DNA of 35,762 nt from Methanobacteriota archaeon (GTDB lineage Archaea > Thermoplasmatota > Thermoplasmata > RBG-16-68-12): positions 1 to 35,762 of the forward strand of contig VBMA01000089.1 of NCBI GenBank assembly GCA_005878985.1, written 5' to 3'. Made by a program: the position numbers and the translations under genes. Below, one piece after another: positions 19,680-27,333 of the stretch (position 1 is its first letter; each line of letters opens with the position of its first letter). The notes under the pieces are model-generated. The model was not told the DNA's origin. It was given only the letters and a program-made list of their open reading frames with translations, and did not search any database.

Positions 19680-19722
19680 GCCGCCATAGCTCAGCCCGGC
19701 AGAGCGGCAGTTTCGTAAACTG
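19680..19722 (+). pseudogene. 5' half of tRNA-Thr(CGU), interrupted at the anticodon stem-loop; putative attL
   Basis: GCCGCCA TA GCTC AGCCCGGCA GAGC G GCAGT TTCGTAA ACTG; following sequence is not a tRNA 3' half; missing half is at 21315-21360. Confidence 0.8.
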
Positions 19723-19770
19723 TCGGGACGACCCTACAGATTCTTCACGTCTCTTCGGGCTTTCGCCGCA

Positions 19771-20568
19771 TCATTGCACTGAGCTCGGTTGAAAGTCTGT
19801 CGAGTTATTCGCCGACTCAATCCGCGCCAACCATGTGCCGAGCAGCGAACTATCCCCTTTGCGGATCATGTCTTCGATTACCCCGTAAGGGATGACTTTG
19901 ACGGGTGGGAGAAGACCGCGGGGTATGAGAATGACGTTGCCCAGTCTGGGATCCATGAACCACCGGCCCCCATAGTCGTGAATGAGAGACTCCCCAAAGT
20001 AGCTGCCCCACATCGCGAGCAACCGACCGAGCTGAACGAAAGGGGGCACGCCGGACTTTCCAACCTGGGTTAGGATGTCCGCTGCTTTCTCAAGGGACTT
20101 GACGGTGAATTCCAGGTCGACGGAGAAGTCTAGCTTCGCCAGCGTAATGACCTGCGCGGCGTCATACGCGTGGGCGGAATCCGGTATCTCAACAAGCTGC
20201 TGTCCCTCCCGAGCGAGAACCTCCGCGGTCCCGAGGTACCGGGTGAACCGGGATGAATCTGGCAGACCTCCTCCGGTCGGGTTGCCGTACAACGTGACGA
20301 AAGCACCCCCTATGTACTGACGCATACCCGGAAGCCGTGAGGGCGGAAGTGTTTCAAGGTCCACCAAAACGAACCTCGGATCTGCCGCGTGGACCCTAAG
20401 TAGATCCTGTGACGGGTCGTCAAGTTCGACAAAAAATGCCGTCCCTCCATCGATCTTCGATTCTGTCGAGTCACGCCAAGCTCCTCTGAGGAGGACGCCC
20501 CCAAGCTGGCTCTCGCCTGGAAGGGGGGCTAAAATAGTGTTCCCATGTGGGACATCGGGTGAGGTCAT
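19771..20568 (-). CDS. Hypothetical protein, sole clear ORF of the putative element (no recognisable integrase)
   Basis: 265 aa, e.g. QLGRLLAMWGSYFGESLIHDYGGRWFMDPRLGNVILIPRGLLPPVKVIPYGVIEDMIRKGDSSLLGTWL; frame open further upstream without a clear start codon. Confidence 0.6.
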   Translation of the reverse strand: MTSPDVPHGNTILAPLPGESQLGGVLLRGAWRDSTESKIDGGTAFFVELDDPSQDLLRVHAADPRFVLVDLETLPPSRLPGMRQYIGGAFVTLYGNPTGGGLPDSSRFTRYLGTAEVLAREGQQLVEIPDSAHAYDAAQVITLAKLDFSVDLEFTVKSLEKAADILTQVGKSGVPPFVQLGRLLAMWGSYFGESLIHDYGGRWFMDPRLGNVILIPRGLLPPVKVIPYGVIEDMIRKGDSSLLGTWLARIESANNSTDFQPSSVQ

Positions 20569-20813
20569 CCTACTCGCTACTGGGTCGTCAAGGACCTCAA
20601 CGAACCGCCGCCGGATATTGATTTCTAGCTCGCCGACAACTGACGAGTAGCCCTAAGCATAGTCCCGTAGGACTCTTCGAGCTCAATGAGCTGGTAGCCT
20701 CCTCACGCGACCAGTCATCACCCCAGATAGGTTTACTCGGGGCCCGGTCCACTGGTGCCAGCATCAAACTCATGGGCTATTTTTGGCCCGCTGATCTCTC
20801 CGCTAATGGGTCG

Positions 20814-20885
20814 ATCTGATCGCCCCGCCAGAGGGCGTTCAGAAGAAAAGTAGGCAATCTGATCGTCCCGCCACGAGGCGTTCAG
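20814..20885. repeat. Two 29-bp imperfect direct repeats (43-bp period), each with a CGCC-NNNN-GGCG stem
   Basis: ATCTGATCGCCCCGCCAGAGGGCGTTCAG (20814-20842) and ATCTGATCGTCCCGCCACGAGGCGTTCAG (20857-20885). Confidence 0.7.
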
Positions 20886-21178
20886 GCCGGGACTAGGCCT
20901 CTGGCACGACGGTGGCGAGTCCCCGCCCTTGAATCGTGTAGTCCTGACGGGTCGTAATCCGAAAATCGGTATTGAACGGGACTCGATAGTGGGCAAGTCT
21001 GGTCCCCACTCGGTCCATACTTCCCGAGTATCGAAACTAGGTCGACCCCCGTGGGAGCCCGCCAAGGACCTCGGCGTTCTGGTCTCGGACGGCCCCGCGT
21101 CGTGGAGAGCAGCGCCCTGGTCCAGCGGCTCCTCGTGCCGTAGCCTTGATAACCACCGCAGGATTCTGGGCGACTTGC

Positions 21179-21282
21179 GCCGCCTTAGCTCAGCCCAGCA
21201 GAGCGGCAGTTTCGTATGCGCAGGCGGAAGACGCTTGCACCGAAGGAACTGCAGGTCGAGGGAGCAAAGCCCTCAGGCGGCT
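21179..21282 (+). tRNA. tRNA-Thr(CGU)-like gene with a 30-nt BHB intron (21217-21246) at position 37/38
   Basis: Acceptor GCCGCCT/AGGCGGC, D stem GCTC/GAGC, anticodon stem GCAGT/ACTGC, T stem GAGGG/CCCTC all pair; BHB: helix TTCG/CGAA, bulges TA^T and GG^A, intron hairpin GCGCAGGCG-GAAGA-CGCTTGCAC. Confidence 0.85.
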
Positions 21283-21314
21283 CCTCTCAAACTTGTGGGT
21301 GCGCGGCCAAACGA

Positions 21315-21360
21315 CAGTTTCGTAAACTGCATGTCGGGGGATCGAAGCCCTCTGGCGGCT
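21315..21360 (+). pseudogene. 3' half of tRNA-Thr(CGU); putative attR
   Basis: CAGTTTCGTAA ACTGC ATGTC GGGGG ATCGAAG CCCTC TGGCGGC T; TGGCGGC pairs with GCCGCCA of the half at 19680. Confidence 0.8.
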
Positions 21361-21409
21361 CCCCACCTTCTCGCGCTTGCGGCCAGGACCGCCATTCGAT
21401 CAATCTTTC

Positions 21410-22048
21410 TCATTTCACTTCTTGGCGTCGCCAGAGCCGATCGATCCGACCGGGCAAGATGAAGAACACCGGATAGAGCACGTACGCCCCGAGGCTGAGG
21501 ACGGGGTCGACGAAAGCGAGCAGGATGGCCGCCGCAGAGAAGCCCGGTCCCATGAGCATCCGGCGGCGGGCCAGCCAGATGAAACGGTCGTTGAGGCCGG
21601 CTTCCACGAGGTGATGATGGAACGTGGCGTACCAGATCGCGAGGAACATGAACATCTGGATTGCCAGGAGGTTGAGCCCGTAGGCCACGATGGTCACTGG
21701 CAGGAACGGGTGATGTCCCAGGAGGGCCGTCGTGAGCGGAAGCAGGCCGACGAAGAGGAGGAAGACGTTGTTCAACCAGATGAACGTCCGATCCGTGCGC
21801 TTCACGACTTGGAATCCAACGTGATGGCCGACCCAGAAGACCCCGAGCGTGACGAAGCTGAGCGCGTAGGTCAGGACGCCGGTCACGACGTCCTCCAGGG
21901 CCGGAAGGTCCTGTTGTGCCGGTCCCGTGATGTAGGGGATCGTCAGGCTGAGCCCGAGGACCGTCATCACGGCTCCGAAGATGCCGTCCGTCAGGGCCTC
22001 GACCCTTGTTTTTCCGAGTCCTGTGACCGAGCCGCTTCGCGCGCTCAT
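21410..22048 (-). CDS. TMEM175 / DUF1211-family membrane protein (potassium-channel-like)
   Basis: TRVEALTDGIFGAVMTVLGLSLTIP..YALSFVTLGVFWVGHHVGFQVVKRTDRTFIWLNNVFLLFVGLLPLTT. Confidence 0.9.
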   Translation of the reverse strand: MSARSGSVTGLGKTRVEALTDGIFGAVMTVLGLSLTIPYITGPAQQDLPALEDVVTGVLTYALSFVTLGVFWVGHHVGFQVVKRTDRTFIWLNNVFLLFVGLLPLTTALLGHHPFLPVTIVAYGLNLLAIQMFMFLAIWYATFHHHLVEAGLNDRFIWLARRRMLMGPGFSAAAILLAFVDPVLSLGAYVLYPVFFILPGRIDRLWRRQEVK

Positions 22049-22160
22049 GAGGCTGCCGCGCGATAGTCACGGTGGGCTATAAGTCCGGCCCACCTCCGGT
22101 GACGGACGTCCATCTCGGTCGTGGCGCACGAGCCCGCGGCGCAGGATGCCGTGCCTTGAG

Positions 22161-22463
22161 TCAGCGAACCTCAGGCCCTCCGCCGGACGGCCGGGTCGGT
22201 GGCATTGCCCCACCGGTCGGCGTTCCACGGATCTTTTTCGGCGCGTTTGCTTGAATCACGGTCTGGCTCGATACGACGTAGATTGGGTTGCCGCTCTGGT
22301 CGTACTCGCCTTCGATCCGCAAGACCCCGGTCAGGATCACCCGGACCTTCAGGGTCGTGCCATCCGACAATTCGTACGTGGACCACGGTTCGGCTTTGGC
22401 CTCAAAATCGATCTGCTCTGCTTCCACTTGGCGCTGCGTCACGGGCGAGATGATTTTGACCAT
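22161..22463 (-). CDS. Hypothetical protein, 100 aa
   Basis: MVKIISPVTQRQVEAEQIDFEAKAEPWSTYELSDGTTLKVRVILTGVLRIEGEYDQSGNPIYVVSSQTVIQANAPKK; ATG at 22463. Confidence 0.65.
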   Translation of the reverse strand: MVKIISPVTQRQVEAEQIDFEAKAEPWSTYELSDGTTLKVRVILTGVLRIEGEYDQSGNPIYVVSSQTVIQANAPKKIRGTPTGGAMPPTRPSGGGPEVR

Positions 22464-22696
22464 ACGTTGCGACACCTTCTTCCGAATCTTAAGCGCTCCG
22501 GCCAAGCATCGGAACGGCTGTGCTACAGCCAGACGCAGTTGTCGAGAAACAGCTCGCCTAGGGCCACAGGTTGATTTTCCAAGCGACAGAAGTTTACAAC
22601 GGCCACGCAACCGTTTCGTGATGTCCTCCACTCGGGATGCCTGCGTCGGCGCCCTCCCGGATACCTTTATGGCGGAGCCGTCTGCTTGTCGCCTGT

Positions 22697-23041
22697 ATGG
22701 TTGGGAACACCGAGAGTGCCGAGCATGGACGGATGCGAGAGGCACTCGCCGCCTGGTTCACGACCCAGGGTCTCTCGAATGTCAAGTCGCCCGCGGATCC
22801 GGTCGCCGACTTGGTGCCGGACGTTCAGGCGGACTACTTCGCAAAGATCGTCTACGGCGAAGCAAAACTGTGCGAGGATTTTGCTTCCTCAGATACGAAA
22901 GACGAGTTGTTGAGCTATTGTGGGAGCCTCCCTTCCGAATACAAGCTCGTCCTCGGGATCCCGAAAGCCTGCGAGCCGCTCGCTCAACGGGCGCTCACGG
23001 AGTGGGGGTTCACGCACCGGATCCAGCTCGTCGGGCTCTGA
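22697..23041 (+). CDS. Small protein with PD-(D/E)XK-nuclease-like signature
   Basis: DLVPDVQADYFAKIVYGEAKLCEDFASSDTKDELLSYC (D..GEAK); ATG at 22697 about 27 nt after TATA-like cctttatgg. Confidence 0.5.
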   Translation: MVGNTESAEHGRMREALAAWFTTQGLSNVKSPADPVADLVPDVQADYFAKIVYGEAKLCEDFASSDTKDELLSYCGSLPSEYKLVLGIPKACEPLAQRALTEWGFTHRIQLVGL

Positions 23042-23176
23042 AAACGCGGGCAGCCACGGTTCGGATTGGATCCGCCGGTCTCATTTCCGATAACGCGAGA
23101 TCTCTCTTCCGTCTCTTGGGGAAAGGTATTTGGTGGGCATTCGCCTTCGCGCTGCCGCCCGGAGGAGGGCGCTGTC

Positions 23177-24535
23177 ATGGGATACAAGTTGATTGGAGTG
23201 ATCGGTTTCGCCGTGGCGTTTTCGTTGCTCGTCTCGTCGGTGAGCGCCGCGAGACCGGGTGGCACGACCTCGACGATCACGTTCTCGAACAGCGCGTTGC
23301 TGTTGAACAGTGGAAGTAGCGAACCCGCGGTGACGATCGGTCCGGACGGGACCACCGTCTTCACATCGCTCTCGTGGATCACGTTCGGGACGAACGTCTG
23401 GAAGACGTCGTTCGGCGGATCTCCGGCCTACCAGGGAATCCCCGACAACGGGATTGTATCCGGACAACTTGGGGGGGAGGACGCGGACGCGGACATCGGG
23501 TCGACCGGCACCCTTCATCTCACGAGCCTCGTCGCATTGATTAACCCGCCGTTCACCGCCGCCCGCCTTGGAGTCTCCGCGATTACATGCCGAAACGCGG
23601 ACACCTCGAACAACTTCGCGAACTGCAAAGCGCAGATCATCGACACGACGCAGGCGGACCGCCAGTGGATCACCTCAGACGGTGCCACTGTCTACATTTC
23701 GTACCACGACAGCGGCTCGAGCACGCTGATTCACGTGCAGCGATCGGATGACGATGGGTTCACCTGGACCCGGGTCAGCGACCCGATTCCGGGCCACGAC
23801 GGCCTCACCGGGATGTCCACGTTCAACAACGACCAAGGCCCGATCGTCGCGGATCCGACCACGCACTCCGTGTTCGTCGTTTACGCGGCGGGTCAGGGTG
23901 GGCTCCAGAAGGGCACGAACGCGAACTTCAACAACATTGTCGTGTCCCGGAGCACGGACAAGGGATTGACCTGGACCCCGTCGCTCGTGTACCATGCGCC
24001 GGTGAACACCGCGCTGAACAACGTGTTCCCGGCTCTCGCGGTCGACCCGGCGAATGGAAAGCTCTACGCCGCATGGTCCGACGCTCACACCGTCTGGTTA
24101 GCGGCATCCTCGGACCACGGGTCAAGCTGGAGTCCCGCCGTCACGGTGAACACCAGTCCCGCGACGACCGCCGTCTTCCCATGGGTCGCAGCGTTTGCCG
24201 GCAAGGTCGATGTCGTGTACTACGGTACTACGGCGACGAGCAAGGACGATCCCACGGCGGTCTGGAACACGTACATGGCCCAGACCACCGACGACGGTTC
24301 GCACTTCGTCCAGACGGCCGTGTCTGCGCACGCGAATCACGTCGGGGTGATTTGTACGTTCGGCACCGGCTGTGCCCGGGGCACCCGCAACCTGCTCGAT
24401 CTGTTCGAGGTCGCGATCAATCCGCAGAGCGGCAAGGCAGCGATCATCTTCACGGATGACACGCTGACCACGTACACCCGGAGTGACGGGACCGTGGCCC
24501 CGTTGCCTCAGGTCGTCGTCGCGTGGGAGTCCTGA
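23177..24535 (+). CDS. Secreted sialidase/BNR-like beta-propeller protein
   Basis: Signal peptide MGYKLIGVIGFAVAFSLLVSSVSA; Asp-box-like motifs SDDDGFTWTRV, STDKGLTWTPS, SSDHGSSWSPA. Confidence 0.8.
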   Translation: MGYKLIGVIGFAVAFSLLVSSVSAARPGGTTSTITFSNSALLLNSGSSEPAVTIGPDGTTVFTSLSWITFGTNVWKTSFGGSPAYQGIPDNGIVSGQLGGEDADADIGSTGTLHLTSLVALINPPFTAARLGVSAITCRNADTSNNFANCKAQIIDTTQADRQWITSDGATVYISYHDSGSSTLIHVQRSDDDGFTWTRVSDPIPGHDGLTGMSTFNNDQGPIVADPTTHSVFVVYAAGQGGLQKGTNANFNNIVVSRSTDKGLTWTPSLVYHAPVNTALNNVFPALAVDPANGKLYAAWSDAHTVWLAASSDHGSSWSPAVTVNTSPATTAVFPWVAAFAGKVDVVYYGTTATSKDDPTAVWNTYMAQTTDDGSHFVQTAVSAHANHVGVICTFGTGCARGTRNLLDLFEVAINPQSGKAAIIFTDDTLTTYTRSDGTVAPLPQVVVAWES

Positions 24536-24554
24536 GCGCCGGAGCGGCGCCGCC

Positions 24555-25901
24555 TCACGGATCGCCGCCCGAAGCCGCCGACGTTGGCCGCGTGAACGAG
24601 GATTCGAGTCGCGAGAAGACGACCTGAAGGCCCGCCGCGAGGGCAAAGGAAGGGAGGGTCGCGCCGACCGGAAGTGCGAATATCACGATCACAAAGTAGA
24701 GGGCGGCTCCCGGAATCCAGCTTGCGAACGCGGACCATCGCCAAAGTCGCGCGCCGTTAAAGAACTCCTCCGCCGCGTAGTTCCCTCGCCGCACGACGAA
24801 CGAATCAGCGATGACGACTCCGAGAAGCGGGACGAACAAGCCGCCAATCAGTAGAAGGAACCACTCGTAGGAGCCTCCGATCCCTTCGCCCCGGCTCCAG
24901 AGGAACGCGGCCCCCGCCATCGCAATCAGGGTTGCGGCGACGATGAACCCAAGTTGACGTCGCTTCGGTGCCAGGTTCTGGATTGATACCGCCGTCGAGT
25001 AGACGTTGGCGAAGGCATTGTCCGTCTCGTCGACGAGGATGATCAACAATGGGAACGCGCCGAGGCCGAGCAGGCCGATGACCGCGAGAAAATTCGGTTG
25101 ACCGAAGACGATTCCCAGCGCCAGGAGCCCCGCGCCGAGCATATAGAACACGGTGTTCGCGATCGTGTAACCGGCCGTGGTCCCGACCCACGAGTCCTTC
25201 GAGGACCGCGCGAACCGGTTGTAGTCCGAGATCAGCGGCCACCAGGAAATCGGCATCGCGATCACGATGTCGAGCGCCAACAGGAGGGACGTCGTCCCCG
25301 AGAAATATTGCGGCGCGTACCGCAGGCCGAGGTCGGGGCTTTTCAAGATGAGCGCGATTCCGATCGCCGCCGTCGACGCATAGACGAGCCAGATCGCGAA
25401 CTTTTCAAGCCAAGCCCGGATGACCGCGAGCGGACCTCCGAGGGCCAGGGCCGCGACGATCGCCCCGAAGACCGGGACGAACACGAGCGCCGTGGACGGT
25501 CCGAACACGTTCCCGGTGAGGGTCGCCGCCGCAATTCCCATCACGAGCAGTTCGAACGTCGCCCATCCAAGGAGTTGGAACACATTCAGGGCTGTCGGGA
25601 TGTAGGAGCCCCGTCGACCGAGGATGGGACGGAGGCTCACCATCGTCGGGACTCCGGCGCGACTCCCGTGGTGGGCGGCGGCCGCGAGCATCAGGCTCCC
25701 CAAGACGGAACCGACGAGGGCCACGATCGCGGACTCGGCAAGCGTCAGCCCGAGTCCGATGAGCAGCGTCCCGGCAGCGAGGACGAGGAGCCCGATCCCG
25801 AGGCTCGACCAGAGGACAAACAGATCGAAAGTCCGGAGGACCCGCAACCCATGCGGGACCGGTTCGACGCCCCATTCCGGCGGCCTTCGCACCCGGAACA
25901 T
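24555..25901 (-). CDS. NCS1-like cytosine/purine permease
   Basis: MFRVRRPPEWGVEPVPHGLRVLRTFDLFVLWSSLGIGLLVL..; many TM helices; SWWPLISDYNRFARSSKDSWVGTTAGYTIANTVFYMLGAG; ATG at 25901. Confidence 0.85.
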   Translation of the reverse strand: MFRVRRPPEWGVEPVPHGLRVLRTFDLFVLWSSLGIGLLVLAAGTLLIGLGLTLAESAIVALVGSVLGSLMLAAAAHHGSRAGVPTMVSLRPILGRRGSYIPTALNVFQLLGWATFELLVMGIAAATLTGNVFGPSTALVFVPVFGAIVAALALGGPLAVIRAWLEKFAIWLVYASTAAIGIALILKSPDLGLRYAPQYFSGTTSLLLALDIVIAMPISWWPLISDYNRFARSSKDSWVGTTAGYTIANTVFYMLGAGLLALGIVFGQPNFLAVIGLLGLGAFPLLIILVDETDNAFANVYSTAVSIQNLAPKRRQLGFIVAATLIAMAGAAFLWSRGEGIGGSYEWFLLLIGGLFVPLLGVVIADSFVVRRGNYAAEEFFNGARLWRWSAFASWIPGAALYFVIVIFALPVGATLPSFALAAGLQVVFSRLESSFTRPTSAASGGDP

Positions 25902-25954
25902 CGAGAAGCCAAGCCCTCCGCGTATATATCGGATTGGCGGCGACGCGCGGCCGT

Positions 25955-27208
25955 TCACTTGTTCGTCTTCGCGAACTTCTTGTACGAGTGCTTCAACGCG
26001 GTGACGAGCGGGAGTTCCTTTCCCGCCAGGAAATTGATGAGGGCACCTCCTCCGGTGCTCACGTGATCGATGCGGTCCGAGAGCCCGAGTTGTTCGACCG
26101 CCGCGACCGTGTGTCCACCACCGACGATCGAGAAGGCGTCCGCTTCGGCGATCGCGGTGAGCAACTCGCGCGTGCCGACCGAGAAGGGCTCGAGTTCGAA
26201 GACGCCCGCGGGACCGTTGAAGAAAATCGTCTTCGCGCGGCGGATCTCCTCGACGTAGTGGGCGATTGTGTCCAGTCCGATATCGTACACCGGCCACTTC
26301 GCCGGGAGCGCGGACACCGGGACGGGCCTCCGTGTGCCCTCGTCGTCGAGGACGACATCCGTCGGCCGAAAGATCCGCCCGGGGAAACGCGCGAGGAGTT
26401 CTTTGCACATGGCGCGGTGGGCCTCGTAGTCCTCGACCTCGCGTCGCATGAAGTCGGTCGTCGGCTTGCCCGGATCGATTCCGGCGGCGTCGAGGAACAG
26501 GTTCGCCACGCCGCCCGAGGTGAGCACGCTGTCGACCAGATCCTTCTCGAGCATGTGGCGGGCGACCGCGATCGAGTCGTCCGCCTTCACGCCGCCGAGG
26601 AGCGCGATCTTCGGCCGCTCGGGCTGCTGGACCGCCTGGGCGAGCATCGTGAGCTCCCGCTCCATCACCCGGCCGGCGAGGGAGGGGAGGACCTCGCAAA
26701 ACCCAACGAGGCTCGGTTGCGCCCGGTGGGCCGCGGCGAACGCGTCGAGGACGAAGTAGTCCGCGTGCGGCGCGAGCCGGCTCACGATGTGGGTCTTCGC
26801 CATCTTCTCGAGCTTGGCGTCCGCGAGCGCGTCTTCCTCCGAGTAGAAACGCGTGTTCTCGAGGACGATCACGTCCCCGAGGTGCATCGCGTCGATCGCA
26901 TCGATCGCGGGTCGACCGAAGAGGCTCGGCACATACTGCACGGGACGTCCGAGGAGCGCCCCGATTCGATCCGCATGGACCTCGAGCGTCGTGAAGTCGT
27001 CTTTCCCCGGTCGCGACTGGTGCGCGAGCAACACGACCTTCGAACCCCGCAGCTCGCGGATCGTCGTCAGGTGCTCCCGGATTCGCGCGTCGTTCAACAG
27101 CTCGCCAGTCGCGGGGTCGATCGGAGAGTTGATGTCCACTCGCAGGAGGACCGTACGACCCGAGAGGTCAAAATCATCCATCGTGAAGAAGTCCCGGGCC
27201 ATCAGCAT
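25955..27208 (-). CDS. pgk: Phosphoglycerate kinase
   Basis: VLLRVDINSPIDPATGELLNDARIREHLTTIREL..VVLLAHQSRPGKDDF..LLGGVKADDSIAVA..FFNGPAGVFE..VGGGHTVAAVEQLG. Confidence 0.95.
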   Translation of the reverse strand: MLMARDFFTMDDFDLSGRTVLLRVDINSPIDPATGELLNDARIREHLTTIRELRGSKVVLLAHQSRPGKDDFTTLEVHADRIGALLGRPVQYVPSLFGRPAIDAIDAMHLGDVIVLENTRFYSEEDALADAKLEKMAKTHIVSRLAPHADYFVLDAFAAAHRAQPSLVGFCEVLPSLAGRVMERELTMLAQAVQQPERPKIALLGGVKADDSIAVARHMLEKDLVDSVLTSGGVANLFLDAAGIDPGKPTTDFMRREVEDYEAHRAMCKELLARFPGRIFRPTDVVLDDEGTRRPVPVSALPAKWPVYDIGLDTIAHYVEEIRRAKTIFFNGPAGVFELEPFSVGTRELLTAIAEADAFSIVGGGHTVAAVEQLGLSDRIDHVSTGGGALINFLAGKELPLVTALKHSYKKFAKTNK

Positions 27209-27333
27209 ACGACGCAGAATACCGGAGCATAATAGTCCTTTCGCATCGCGAGGGCGCGTCCTCCGCCGCGCCGCATGCCTCCCGTTCTCAAACGAGGAAA
27301 CTGGGTTGGAACCTTTTTAGAGGGACCTCGGGA

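Larger units (their letters stand above)
19708..21329. mobile_element. Putative site-specific integrated element in tRNA-Thr(CGU), 1,607-bp period between cores
   Basis: Duplicated 15-bp core CAGTTTCGTAAACTG at 19708-19722 and 21315-21329; flanking halves rebuild a tRNA; predicted attP CGACAGTTT-CGT-AAACTGTCG is palindromic. Confidence 0.7.

Noticed and set aside
19680-21360. Outer tRNA halves as a trans-spliced split tRNA or a tRNA with a 1.6-kb intron
   Set aside because: The flanks do pair (AAACTGTCG with CGACAGTTT), but the 4-bp BHB central helix seen in the inner tRNA is absent at these junctions and the 15-bp core is duplicated, as in att sites. Not fully excluded; RNA-seq across the junction would decide.
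20929-21462. 177-aa plus-strand ORF spanning the intron-containing tRNA and attR
   Set aside because: Reads straight through structured tRNA sequence and has no protein-like features.
25098-26066. 322-aa plus-strand ORF and similar antisense ORFs over the permease and pgk
   Set aside because: Shadow ORFs of high-GC genes, charged low-complexity translations.
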